NCBI GenBank assembly: GCA_036123135.1
Contig: JAZADZ010000100.1
Coordinates: 1-19,403, forward strand
Direction: 5' to 3'
DNA from: GCA-2716065 sp036123135
GTDB lineage: Bacteria > Bacteroidota > Bacteroidia > Flavobacteriales_D > Parvicellaceae
DNA length: 19,403 nt
Position numbers and translations under genes: made by a program. The notes beneath the pieces were generated by a model that had not been told where the DNA came from, ran no database searches, and saw only the letters and a list, made by a program, of their open reading frames with translations. Below, piece after piece: positions 10,301-16,442 of the stretch; the first letter of the stretch is position 1, and each line of letters begins with the position of its first letter.

Positions 10301-11585
10301 TAAAAGTGGAATCGAGTCCAGCATTTGAAGTTACCTGATAAATTGTACCAGCCTGATTTGGATTACCATTAAGGTCTACTAAACTAATTGGAAATCCAAA
10401 TGTTTCAGGTGCACATCCAAGTGCAGTTCCTCCAGGTTGGGTTAAACTTACACTTGGATTCGATCCCCAGTAAATTTCCTGAGATAAAGTTGTACTGCAG
10501 TTAGAAATACTGTCGAACATCGTTAAGGTAACATAGTAAAATCCTGGAATAGTGTAATTATTCGAATAATTTGTAGCAGGTGTTAAATTTTGTTGTGTTA
10601 CCGAACCATCCCCCCAATTAATTGAATAACTGGTGTTGTTGGAATTTTGAGATGTTCCAAGTATTTGTAATGTAAGGTTAAATACATCTCCAGGTTGAAA
10701 TCCACATAGTGTCCATGTGTCTCCATTAACAACTATTTGATTCGGAGGATTTGGAAATAAAATAGCATCAGGCGCTTGTAAAACATTAATTGTTTGTGAT
10801 GCAGTATTTGTACATCCATTTAAATCAATGTATGAGTAGGAAATTGTATTATTTCCAATATTCATTGATGAGGGGTCTAATTGATTATTAGTTATCCCTG
10901 GACCAAAAAATGTTCCTCCGGAGGGATTTCCACCAGAAATAGCAAAAGCTGATGCATTAGAACATAAATTAGCAAAAGGATCTAAAGTAACATTAGGTAG
11001 AGGATTTACAGTAATGGTGGTACTTGCTGAAGAAATGCATCCATCCGAGTCTGTAATTTCAACCGTAAAAACTTCTCCATCATTTGCACCATTAACATTC
11101 GGGTCTTTTTCTGTTGTATTTGAAATACTAGCAGAACCATTTGTTGACCATTGCCATGAAACGGCATCGCCTCCAACTTCATCTAAAGTAAAAGATTGAC
11201 CAGCACAAATAGGTCCTGAATTTACAGCAATTGTTTGAGGGGCAATTACCGTTACTTCAACGTCAGATGTATTTGTACAAGTATTTCCATTATTGTGGGT
11301 GCTAGTAACAGTCACAGTGTATGTAATAGTATTGTTAGGATTAACAGTCGGGTTAGCAAGCGTGTTGTCGTTAATACTTGTATTTGGACTCCACGAGTAT
11401 GTAATAGTTGGATTACCTCCTCCAGACCATTCTCCTGTTGGATTACCACCAATTTGTATACTTTCACCCATGCAAATTTCAACATCTTGGCCAGCATCTG
11501 CATCTAAATTATTACAGTTTTGAGAATAGAATATTGATGTAAAGAAAAGTTGTAATAGAATTATTGAACTAACTTTTGAAAACAC
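4341..11585 (-). CDS. Giant multi-PKD/Ig-like surface protein with T9SS type B C-terminal domain
   Basis: 2414-residue exported protein, probably an adhesin or gliding-related surface filament. A signal peptide at about 1-21 ends FYSQ. Residues about 22-1430 hold Ig-like/PKD-like modules with recurring openings such as DLPVVNAGNDTTLCN and DADAGQDVEICMGESI. Residues about 1430-2260 hold a ladder of about eleven PKD domains, with (Y/F)SWDFGDG-type motifs encoded near nt 7271, 7033, 6777, 6522, 6289, 6043, 5800, 5562, 5320, 5080 and 4820, each 233-256 bp apart. Residues about 2315-2414 are a gliding-associated (CHU_C-like) type B sorting domain: FIPNALYPG, YHIMIFDTYGNLIWES, GHWDGTFNG, QDVFVWKV and terminal KRTGSVTLIR. 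Cysteines recur at module edges. Start is GTG at 11585; the in-frame TAA 12 nt upstream excludes an extension. It overlaps the PorP/SprF gene by ATGA. No catalytic domain was seen. Ligand unknown. Confidence 0.93.
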   Translation of the reverse strand: MFSKVSSIILLQLFFTSIFYSQNCNNLDADAGQDVEICMGESIQIGGNPTGEWSGGGNPTITYSWSPNTSINDNTLANPTVNPNNTITYTVTVTSTHNNGNTCTNTSDVEVTVIAPQTIAVNSGPICAGQSFTLDEVGGDAVSWQWSTNGSASISNTTEKDPNVNGANDGEVFTVEITDSDGCISSASTTITVNPLPNVTLDPFANLCSNASAFAISGGNPSGGTFFGPGITNNQLDPSSMNIGNNTISYSYIDLNGCTNTASQTINVLQAPDAILFPNPPNQIVVNGDTWTLCGFQPGDVFNLTLQILGTSQNSNNTSYSINWGDGSVTQQNLTPATNYSNNYTIPGFYYVTLTMFDSISNCSTTLSQEIYWGSNPSVSLTQPGGTALGCAPETFGFPISLVDLNGNPNQAGTIYQVTSNAGLDSTFIHPSPSSLLTIDTIYFSFQGSSCGYTAFNGMSNSFDMEITASNPCGFTPASVASIVLSSLPDASMYFNQDTIGCNNQTLYTFVDSSDNGYVTSFSASSNGYQCDSLNAVNWEITPSSGYTLVNGVLGWNPPAYGFPSTYGSDSISVIFNDPGTYSITLNTYNQCGTSTTFDSVIQNICIDSNAHSSFILDDTSGCLPFSVMATNTSLSLNDCAPEFLWEVEFISSSCSSVNGTWSFANNFNDTTINAGFTFNDPGYYVISLRAINKCDTAIFFDTITVKGPPQASINSLSDFCDSTIISPIANIDSCLSSINSYQWNFNNGSPASSSSLNPGNITFTQLGQQTVSLDVTNECATVNATEIFTIFDSPVITMPSDDSICIGESIQLLPTVSAGTPNFNYSWAPASGLSYDTILDPMASPAITTNYVLNVSDANNCMATDSIFIEILPLPLVNVTDQFVCQYDTAFLNGTVSSGNAPYSYLWSPNGLLSDDQILNPYYVVISSQAFNLTVSDQFNCSSAATLNVTMFDLPVVNAGNDTTLCNQPGLVQFDGTPSGGYWTGMSIDSLGGFAPDSNGTGLFDNIYTYTDPNGCVNSDTMTIEVIDPTNADAGPDFQVCVDTGSIQLTGTPANGTWSGTGISPAGLYNVTTPGVITLNYSFGSGNCLTSDTVNLVVNDLPTVDAGNDTAFCVDAGTYTFIGSPVGGNWSGPGVTNTTGEFDPSFAGVGSHTIYYDYTDANSCDNIDSLVVTVNDLPVVNAGNDTTLCNQAISITLSGIPSGGVWTGTNINNNGEFTPSGTPSGIGLFENIYTYTDPNGCVNSDTMTIEVIDPTNADAGVDFEVCVDTGSIQLTGTPANGTWSGFGINSLGVFTPTIDGTFTLTYSYGAGNCLTTDDMELIVYPLPIVSAGTDFELCVSNPDTILSASPFGGYWTGSGILDSITGLFSPASNGVGSTEIIYSYQNPLTYCWNYDTIIIQINPLPSPSFFHDSLVCMGLGVPFTNTTNGAVAYNWGFSDGGSSQLQDPVYVFNKTGFFNVNLIAQSSFGCLDSVMSSIQVIEPPTAIFSALDSICYPLAVSFNNNSVGDYISFSWDFGNGLQSTDTIAQPQIYQQGVIADTTYYVELTVSNLCGVDSIVDSITIMPQPTAIFGTNVNVLCSPAVFDFANNSLGLPENYYWDFGNGNTSTISDSLFQSTFYTGLDDTTYTIMLIVDNECGTDTAFHTVTVLPNQVNAFFNTDVLSGCNPLTVNFTQFSTGASTFSWNFGDGNFSNLYSPTHTYTTPGTYTVSLTVNDACSYDTATQILIVHPLPNTLFSVISDTLCGDQSFTFINQSVGTFSSFWDFGDGNTSTLTHPTHSYTSPGVYNVSLTITDLINGCVNTYSDQMVSLIVPEAIISSNPTFGCMPLVVDFTNGSSNAQFYSWDFGDGNSSNVFNPVNTFLNDGNYYVSLIALNANGCNDTASLNIDVFPVPDADFSIVKNDSCILPASVSFVNNSIGANSYSWDFGDGGSAVSTNPTNFYQNNGQFNTQLIVQNSFGCSDSVSLILVVDPVPLVSFTASPLLGCVSLEVGFSNTSQNVNYYSWDYGDGNTSTFVSGFHTYTVPGNYIATLIVEDLNGCSDSASVSITVHPEPIASFTHIMTDPCYPPVTVDFTNTSIGATNYTWNLGSGSTVFITNPSVIYNSGGSFNIELIASNSFGCEDTAQSIINVYNTPEASFSIPNDTICLRDSIFLTSQNSYSDSLIWDLGNGEQFYGTDILYYYEDAGSYPITLYAYNTAGGCSDTIFANSNIIVLPSPTADFYFENTFGLDPLSGTLEFFNESLLADNYFWNLDLGFETYDENPVYNYNYPSEGTYFYTLYAFNELNGFQCKDSMTQELYVEFNKGLFIPNALYPGHSNFEVANFIPKGIGLKEYHIMIFDTYGNLIWESRDIDNEGKPTGHWDGTFNGVPLPQDVFVWKVRALFKDNSVWPGKEYQDERIPKRTGSVTLIR
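7728..8057 (-). repeat. Intragenic repeat copy 2 (residues about 1176-1286 of the giant protein)
   Basis: Second copy of a roughly 0.33 kb module whose other copy lies at 8403-8726. Positions 7728-7792 match 8403-8467 at all 65 bases, 7819-7880 match 8494-8555 at all 62 bases, and 8011-8057 match 8680-8726 with a single mismatch. The DNA between the last two blocks is clearly diverged, including small length differences (the offset shifts from 675 to 669 bp). Identity at synonymous positions points to recent duplication or gene conversion. Confidence 0.9.
8403..8726 (-). repeat. Intragenic repeat copy 1 (residues about 953-1061 of the giant protein)
   Basis: First copy, in translation order, of the module described at 7728-8057. 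It encodes DLPVVNAGNDTTLCN at its start and, after a diverged middle, the shared stretches IYTYTDPNGCVNSDTMTIEV and VCVDTGSIQLTGTPANGTWS. A more diverged relative (DLPTVDAGNDTAFC, near 8237-8300) lies between the two copies. Confidence 0.9.
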
Positions 11586-11611
11586 TAGAAATAATTATTA
11601 GAGATAAATTT

Positions 11612-11640
11612 AAAAAAAAAGCCAGAAAATAAATCTGGCT
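11612..11640 (-). terminator. Rho-independent terminator of the initiator tRNA
   Basis: On the minus strand AGCCAGA, a 7-nt loop and TCTGGCT form a perfect 7-bp stem (plus-strand 11620-11626 with 11634-11640), followed by nine T residues (11612-11620). It starts 12 nt after the tRNA discriminator base and ends 26 nt before the GTG of the giant surface gene, so it should insulate that gene from tRNA transcription. Confidence 0.88.
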
Positions 11641-11652
11641 TTGGCTTTCTAG

Positions 11653-11725
<73 letters not shown>

Positions 11726-11728
11726 CTG

Positions 11729-11759
11729 CAAATGTAATTTTTGTTTTTAACTTTGCAAA
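11729..11759 (-). promoter_or_regulatory. Promoter of the initiator tRNA (Bacteroidota primary-sigma type)
   Basis: On the minus strand a -33 box TTTG (plus 11756-11759) is followed after exactly 19 nt by a -7 box TACATTTG (plus 11729-11736). Both match the Bacteroidota primary-sigma consensus TTTG / TAnnTTTG. Using the usual -7 geometry, transcription would start at about the first nucleotide of the mature tRNA (11725) or 1-2 nt before it. Confidence 0.8.
11748..11755 (+). promoter_or_regulatory. -7 box for era, overlapping the divergent tRNA promoter
   Basis: TAACTTTG is an exact match to TAnnTTTG and would give a start near 11759, so a leader of only about 14 nt before the era ATG. The -33 position (11725-11728, ACTG) matches TTTG at two of four bases and falls partly on the first base of the tRNA gene. 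TTTGCAAA at 11752-11759 is an 8-bp palindrome that supplies the end of this -7 box on one strand and the tRNA -33 box on the other. Confidence 0.6.
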
Positions 11760-11772
11760 CTAATTTTTAAAA

Positions 11773-12648
11773 ATGTCACACAGAGCAGGTTTTGTTAATA
11801 TTATAGGAAGCCCAAACGTTGGAAAGTCTACGCTAATGAATAAGCTAGTAGGTGAAAAACTTTCTATCATTTCTTCAAAAATGCAAACCACGCGTCACCG
11901 AATTCTTGGAATTGTAAATGACGATAAGTATCAAATTATTTTTTCAGATACACCAGGAATTTTGGATCCTGGATATAAACTGCATGAAAACATGATGAAG
12001 TTTGTTGCTGAAGCCATTCAGGACGCAGACGTGCTAATTGTAATGACAGACATATATGAATCGCTTGATAAACTTAAAGAAAGAAGTGATAAACTTGCTC
12101 AACTCGAAATACCCGTTTTAGTACTTATTAACAAAATAGACCAGTCAGATGCTGAAAAATTAGTTGAGCAAGTAGATACTTGGAAAAAGTTAGTTCCAAA
12201 AGCCGAGATTCTTCCGATCTCAGCGCTTCACGATTTAGGATGTGATTTTATTCTTCCGAGAATTATTGATCTTTTGCCTGAATCCCCTCCCTATTTTGGT
12301 AAAGATGAGCTTACCGATAGAAACACTAGATTTTTTATTTCTGAAATTATTAGAGAGAAGATTCTTATTCAATTCAAAAAGGAAGTTCCATATTCTTGTG
12401 AAGTGGTAGTAGAAGAATATAAAGAAGATGAAAATATAGTAAGAATAAGAGCAAATATCATTGTCTCAAGAACTACTCAAAAGGGTATATTAATCGGCCA
12501 CAAAGGTGAAAAGATTAAAAAATTGGGTATGGCCTCAAGAAAAGATATTGAGAAGTTCATTGACAGTAAAGTACATTTAGCACTTTTTGTTAAGGTCGAC
12601 AAAGACTGGAGAAATAAAGAGGATAAACTTAAGAAATACGGATATTAG
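11773..12648 (+). CDS. era: GTPase Era, 30S ribosome-assembly factor
   Basis: 291 residues, the usual Era length. It binds the 3' end of 16S rRNA and assists late small-subunit maturation. The N-terminal GTPase domain shows G1 GSPNVGKST (12-20), a switch-I region with QTTRHR, G3 DTPG, G4 NKID and G5 SAL. The C-terminal KH domain has the RNA-binding loop GHKGEKI (GxxG at 242-245). The ATG at 11773 begins MSHRAGFVNIIG, matching the family N-terminus, and follows a short A/T leader behind the predicted -7 box. The initiator tRNA lies divergently 47 bp upstream and der follows after 39 nt; era-der adjacency is, to my knowledge, common in Bacteroidota. Confidence 0.97.
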   Translation: MSHRAGFVNIIGSPNVGKSTLMNKLVGEKLSIISSKMQTTRHRILGIVNDDKYQIIFSDTPGILDPGYKLHENMMKFVAEAIQDADVLIVMTDIYESLDKLKERSDKLAQLEIPVLVLINKIDQSDAEKLVEQVDTWKKLVPKAEILPISALHDLGCDFILPRIIDLLPESPPYFGKDELTDRNTRFFISEIIREKILIQFKKEVPYSCEVVVEEYKEDENIVRIRANIIVSRTTQKGILIGHKGEKIKKLGMASRKDIEKFIDSKVHLALFVKVDKDWRNKEDKLKKYGY

Positions 12649-12651
12649 GTC

Positions 12652-12659
12652 TAAATTTG
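12652..12659 (+). promoter_or_regulatory. Candidate -7 box for der
   Basis: TAAATTTG, an exact TAnnTTTG match, lies just after the era stop codon and would give a start near 12663 and a 25-nt leader. The -33 position (12629-12632) is TTAA, only a half match, so der may be transcribed both from here and by read-through from era. Confidence 0.4.
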
Positions 12660-12687
12660 CCAATCCAAAAGTTGAAAAAAATCAAGT

Positions 12688-13992
12688 TTGAGTAATATTG
12701 TCGCAATAGTAGGTAGACCAAACGTTGGTAAATCAACGCTTTTTAACCGACTAGTGGGAGCTAGAAAAGCAATTGTAAAAGAGGTCAGCGGAGTTACAAG
12801 AGATCGTCATTATGGTAAATCTAACTGGAATGGTAAGGATTTTTCTGTTATCGATACAGGAGGATATGTTACAGGGTCAGATGATGTTTTTGAAGGAGAA
12901 ATCAGAAGACAGGTGGAGATTGCGATTGATGAGGCAAATGTCATTCTATTTATGGTAGATGTTGAAACGGGTGTGACTGATTTAGATCAAGCTGTTGCAC
13001 ATGTTTTAAGAAAATCTGTAAAACCTGTTTTGGTTGTTGCCAATAAAGTTGACAACCACGACCGCTTGAATGAAATTTATGAATTCTATAATTTTGGCTT
13101 AGACCAAGTTTATGGAATTAGTTCTATTAATGGTTCAGGAACAGGAGATCTTTTAGATGCCTTGGTGTCTAAATTTTCTGAGGATCAAATAAAAGAAGAT
13201 TTAGGAATTCCACGACTTGCTATTGTAGGAAAACCCAATGTAGGGAAATCTTCTTTAACCAATGCGCTTCTAGGAAATGAAAGAAATATTGTAACTAATA
13301 TTTCTGGAACTACAAGAGATTCAATTGATAGCAGGTACAATGCGTTTGGTTTCGATATGATTTTAGTTGACACAGCTGGAATTCGAAAAAAAAGTAAGGT
13401 ACACGAAGACATTGAGTTTTATTCCGTAATGAGGGCCATTAGAACCATTGAGGACTGTGACGTTTGTTTGTTTATGATTGATGGTACAGAACCCGTTCAA
13501 AATCAGGATATGAGTATTTTTTCTGTTATTGAAAAAAATAAAAAGGGAATTGTGCTTTTGGTAAACAAATGGGACTTAATAGAAAAAGACACATCTTCTA
13601 CAAAAAAGTACGAGGAATCGATTAAGGAAAGGTTGGCTCCATTTACCGACTTACCTATAGTTTTTATTTCGGCCCTGAACAAACAGCGAATTCACAAAGC
13701 GCTTGAGACAGCAATGCAAGTGTATCAAAATAGAATGCAAAAAATACCAACATCTCAGTTGAATGAGGTCATGCTTGAGGCGATTAAGAAGAATCCCCCT
13801 CCCTCTTACAAAGGAAAATACATCAAAATAAAGTACGTAACTCAGCTACCAACTCACTCGCCCTCATTTGCTTTTTTCTGTAATCTTCCTCAGTACATAA
13901 AAGATCCCTACAAAAGATATATTGAAAATCAACTGAGGCAGTCATTTAACTTAAATGGTGTTCCAATTCGTGTATTTTTCAGAAAAAAATAA
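12688..13992 (+). CDS. der: GTPase Der (EngA), 50S ribosome-assembly factor
   Basis: 434-residue double GTPase needed for large-subunit assembly. The first G domain has GRPNVGKS (9-16), DTGG and NKVD; the second has GKPNVGKS (181-188), DTAG and NKWD; a KH-like C-terminal domain follows and ends in basic residues (RVFFRKK). The start codon is TTG: reading begins MSNIVAIVGRPNVGKST, which is exactly the family N-terminus, and no ATG or GTG is available before G1. Spacing from era is 39 nt with a possible internal promoter. It is convergent with metK across 52 bp. Confidence 0.97.
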   Translation: MSNIVAIVGRPNVGKSTLFNRLVGARKAIVKEVSGVTRDRHYGKSNWNGKDFSVIDTGGYVTGSDDVFEGEIRRQVEIAIDEANVILFMVDVETGVTDLDQAVAHVLRKSVKPVLVVANKVDNHDRLNEIYEFYNFGLDQVYGISSINGSGTGDLLDALVSKFSEDQIKEDLGIPRLAIVGKPNVGKSSLTNALLGNERNIVTNISGTTRDSIDSRYNAFGFDMILVDTAGIRKKSKVHEDIEFYSVMRAIRTIEDCDVCLFMIDGTEPVQNQDMSIFSVIEKNKKGIVLLVNKWDLIEKDTSSTKKYEESIKERLAPFTDLPIVFISALNKQRIHKALETAMQVYQNRMQKIPTSQLNEVMLEAIKKNPPPSYKGKYIKIKYVTQLPTHSPSFAFFCNLPQYIKDPYKRYIENQLRQSFNLNGVPIRVFFRKK

Positions 13993-14044
13993 ATAAAGCT
14001 AAATTTTCCTTCAATGTTTTAATTTTTCTTGTTAAGAAAACCTG

Positions 14045-15298
14045 TTATAAAGCAAAAGCTTTTTTTACTTTTTCAGTATAGTTTAACTCTTCCCATGGAA
14101 AAAGTTTTACAGTTAGCTTTTTAACTTTTCCTGATGCATCTTTGAACTCCTTTTCAATTTCATGACATTTTCTTCCCATGTGCCCGTATGCAGCAGTTTC
14201 AGAGTAAATAGGTGTTCTTAAATTAAAACGTGTTTCGATAGCATAAGGTCTCATGTCAAAAATATCAGATAACTTTTCAGCAATTTCACCATCAGAAAGA
14301 TTTACTTTTGAAGTGCCGTAGGTATCAATATACAATCCCATAGGTTTTGCAACTCCAATAGCATAAGCAACTTGAACAAGTACTTCATCACATAGTCCAG
14401 CGGCTACTACATTTTTTGCGATATGGCGCGTTGCATACGCAGCAGAACGGTCTACTTTGCTTGGATCTTTTCCTGAAAATGCACCACCTCCGTGCGCTCC
14501 TTTTCCTCCATAAGTATCTACAATTATTTTTCTTCCAGTTAAGCCAGTATCTCCGTGGGGTCCACCAATGACAAAGATTCCAGTGGGGTTAACATGGTAA
14601 GTAATTTGATCATTGAAAAGCTGCTGAATATGGACCGGAAGTTTTGCTTTAACTCTGGGAATAAGTATATTAATAACATCGAATTTAATTTTTTGTAGCA
14701 TTTCTTGCTCAGAGTCAAAATCGTCGTGCTGAGTAGAAAGAACAATCGCATCAATTCGAACTGGTTTATTATCGTCAGAGTACTCAATGGTAACTTGTGA
14801 TTTTGAATCTGGTCTTAGGTAGGTAATTTCATTATTTTCTCTTCTAAGTTCCGCCAACTCTTTTAATAGTAGGTGAGATATTTCAAGAGGCAATGGCATG
14901 TAACTTTCGGTTTCGTTGGTAGCATATCCAAACATCATTCCTTGGTCTCCAGCTCCTTGTTCCTCTTTAACTTGTCGTTCAACACCTTGATTAATGTCCG
15001 GAGATTGTTCGTGGATGGCAGAAAATACACCACATGAATTTCCATCAAACATGTATTCACTTTTGGTATAGCCAATTTTATTGATTACATCTCTGGCAAT
15101 CTTCTGGACATCTAAGTAGGTAGTAGATTTTACTTCACCCGCAAGAACAACTTGGCCAGTTGTAACAAGTGTTTCACAAGCTACTTTGGATTCAGGATCA
15201 AAAGCGAGAAAATTATCAATTAAAGCATCAGAAATTTGGTCAGCAACTTTATCTGGGTGACCCTCTGAAACGGATTCCGAAGTGAATAAATAGGACAT
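14045..15298 (-). CDS. metK: S-adenosylmethionine synthetase
   Basis: 417 residues; makes S-adenosylmethionine from methionine and ATP in the cytoplasm. Motifs seen are SVSEGHPDKVADQISDA (10-26), the hexapeptide GAGDQG, and the phosphate-binding GGGAFSGKDPSKVDRSAAY. It is about 30 residues longer than the E. coli enzyme; the extra length appears as insertions in the central domain (for example around QHDDFDSEQEMLQKI), a layout I believe is normal in this phylum. The ATG at 15298 is fixed by the conserved MSYLFTSESVSEGHPD start. The leader contains a SAM-II riboswitch, so product feedback control is likely. The gene lies downstream of gldA on the same strand, 147 bp apart. Confidence 0.97.
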   Translation of the reverse strand: MSYLFTSESVSEGHPDKVADQISDALIDNFLAFDPESKVACETLVTTGQVVLAGEVKSTTYLDVQKIARDVINKIGYTKSEYMFDGNSCGVFSAIHEQSPDINQGVERQVKEEQGAGDQGMMFGYATNETESYMPLPLEISHLLLKELAELRRENNEITYLRPDSKSQVTIEYSDDNKPVRIDAIVLSTQHDDFDSEQEMLQKIKFDVINILIPRVKAKLPVHIQQLFNDQITYHVNPTGIFVIGGPHGDTGLTGRKIIVDTYGGKGAHGGGAFSGKDPSKVDRSAAYATRHIAKNVVAAGLCDEVLVQVAYAIGVAKPMGLYIDTYGTSKVNLSDGEIAEKLSDIFDMRPYAIETRFNLRTPIYSETAAYGHMGRKCHEIEKEFKDASGKVKKLTVKLFPWEELNYTEKVKKAFAL

Positions 15299-15352
15299 TA
15301 CATTACAATTAAATTAAAAAATTAGGGGGGATATTCTTGAGAAGCAAGAGTT

Positions 15353-15403
15353 TACCTTTTAGCTTTTTTATTGTGGTTGCAAGCAATCAAATCATTCCAC
15401 CCT
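15353..15403 (-). ncRNA. SAM-II (SAM-alpha) riboswitch upstream of metK
   Basis: Read on the minus strand, the element has the SAM-II hallmarks in order: P1 5' strand GTGG (plus 15397-15400), TGATTTG (15388-15394), CTTGCAA, P1 3' strand CCAC (15373-15376), an A-rich linker AATAAAAA, and the pseudoknot 3' strand GCTAAAAGG (15355-15363). The loop GCTT can pair with the downstream AAGC to close the H-type pseudoknot. The family is known from alphaproteobacteria and Bacteroidota in front of methionine/SAM genes and usually blocks translation on SAM binding. Two differences are noted: an extra AA between P1 and TGATTTG, and about 54 nt between the aptamer end and the metK ATG. Confidence 0.85.
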
Positions 15404-15412
15404 TTTCGAGGA

Positions 15413-15420
15413 TAAAAGTA
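15413..15420 (-). promoter_or_regulatory. Possible -7 box for the riboswitch-metK transcript
   Basis: TACTTTTA on the minus strand matches TAnnTTTG at seven of eight positions. It would start transcription near 15409, immediately before the aptamer, as expected for a leader riboswitch. No TTTG is found at the -33 distance, so this is tentative. Confidence 0.3.
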
Positions 15421-15445
15421 GGAAAATAAGCGAACGTGAGTGAAT

Positions 15446-16351
15446 TTAATTGGTTAATTTTTTGAAGATGTCTTCCAATTTATCTTCCTCTTTCTTGAGT
15501 GTTAATATTAATAACTCATTTTTTGCAGCAAATTTTGCAACTGAACTTCTTAAATCAACAGTTGAGGACGATTCTATTAACCATGATGTTTCCCCGATTG
15601 ACTTTGCCCTAGATACACCACTAATATTTTCAAGTTTTTGTTTAGAAATCTTTTTGTCAAATTCAACTTGAATAAGCTCTTTAGCTTTATTTTTTTCTTG
15701 AATATTTTTTACCCTATCGTCTGCAACAATTTTACCGTCTTTGATGATTATTACTCGATCACAAATGGCTTCAACTTCTTGCATAATGTGAGTTGAAAGT
15801 AAAACGGTTTTTTCCTTACCGAATTCTTTAATTAATTTTCGAATTTCTACCAATTGATTAGGGTCTAATCCACTTGTAGGTTCGTCCAAGATCAGTACGT
15901 CTGGATTGTGCATCATTGCCTGAGCAAGTCCAATTCGCTGTTTGTATCCTTTGGAAAGCATTTCAATTTTTTTGTGCTGTTCTTTTTCTAAACCAACGAG
16001 CTTAATTATTTCATTTACCCTCTCAATTTTTTCTTTAATCTCATGAATGGAAGCAATAAACAAAAGAAATTCCTTTACATACATTTCCATGTATAGTGGA
16101 TTGTTCTCGGGTAAGTATCCAACTCTCTTTTTAACTTCTAGGGGATTTTGATTAACGTTTATTCCACAAACCATTGCTTCTCCTGAGGTCGATGGAATAA
16201 AGCAGCTAATTATTTTCATCGTTGTAGTTTTACCAGCTCCATTTGGACCAAGGAATCCGACGATTTCACCACTTTTTATTTCAAATGAAACATTATCTAT
16301 GGCTTTTTGCCCATTATATATTTTAGTGATATTTTTAACTGATAAAGCCAT
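15446..16351 (-). CDS. gldA: ABC transporter ATP-binding protein, GldA type
   Basis: 301-residue cytoplasmic ATPase subunit. It shows Walker A GPNGAGKT (35-42), signature LSKGYKQR (132-139), Walker B VLILDEP (152-158) and H-loop STHIMQEVEAICDR, then a roughly 80-residue C-terminal extension. The phrases VGYLPENNPLY and DEPTSGLDPNQLVEIR closely resemble Flavobacterium GldA, the ATPase of the GldA-GldF-GldG transporter associated with gliding motility; its exact transported substrate is not settled. The membrane partners are not in this window. The alternative is a generic ABC-2 type ATPase. It is divergent from rsgA (91 bp gap) and lies upstream of metK. Presence of T9SS genes nearby fits the GldA reading. 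Confidence 0.82.
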   Translation of the reverse strand: MALSVKNITKIYNGQKAIDNVSFEIKSGEIVGFLGPNGAGKTTTMKIISCFIPSTSGEAMVCGINVNQNPLEVKKRVGYLPENNPLYMEMYVKEFLLFIASIHEIKEKIERVNEIIKLVGLEKEQHKKIEMLSKGYKQRIGLAQAMMHNPDVLILDEPTSGLDPNQLVEIRKLIKEFGKEKTVLLSTHIMQEVEAICDRVIIIKDGKIVADDRVKNIQEKNKAKELIQVEFDKKISKQKLENISGVSRAKSIGETSWLIESSSTVDLRSSVAKFAAKNELLILTLKKEEDKLEDIFKKLTN

Positions 16352-16442
16352 ATTAGGTATCTTATTGAAAGATGTTTTGAAATTAACTTAAAGTGTCAAA
16401 TTAAAGAAAAAACATATTGTATTGATTAATTTATTTGAATAA

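Noticed and set aside
11235..11507. Plus-strand open frame of 90 codons opposite the giant gene
   Set aside because: It is antisense to well-supported PKD/Ig-like coding sequence, has no recognisable domain, and arises from the biased codon content of the opposite strand.
14024..14040. TTTTCTT-GTT-AAGAAAA hairpin between der and metK as a terminator
   Set aside because: The stem has 7 pairs but only one G-C, and no proper T-run follows on either strand; it may contribute weakly but I cannot support it.
16352..16442. Promoter pair between gldA and rsgA
   Set aside because: TTTG-like words are present on both strands, but none has an exact or near-exact TAnnTTTG at the right distance; I could not choose a site.
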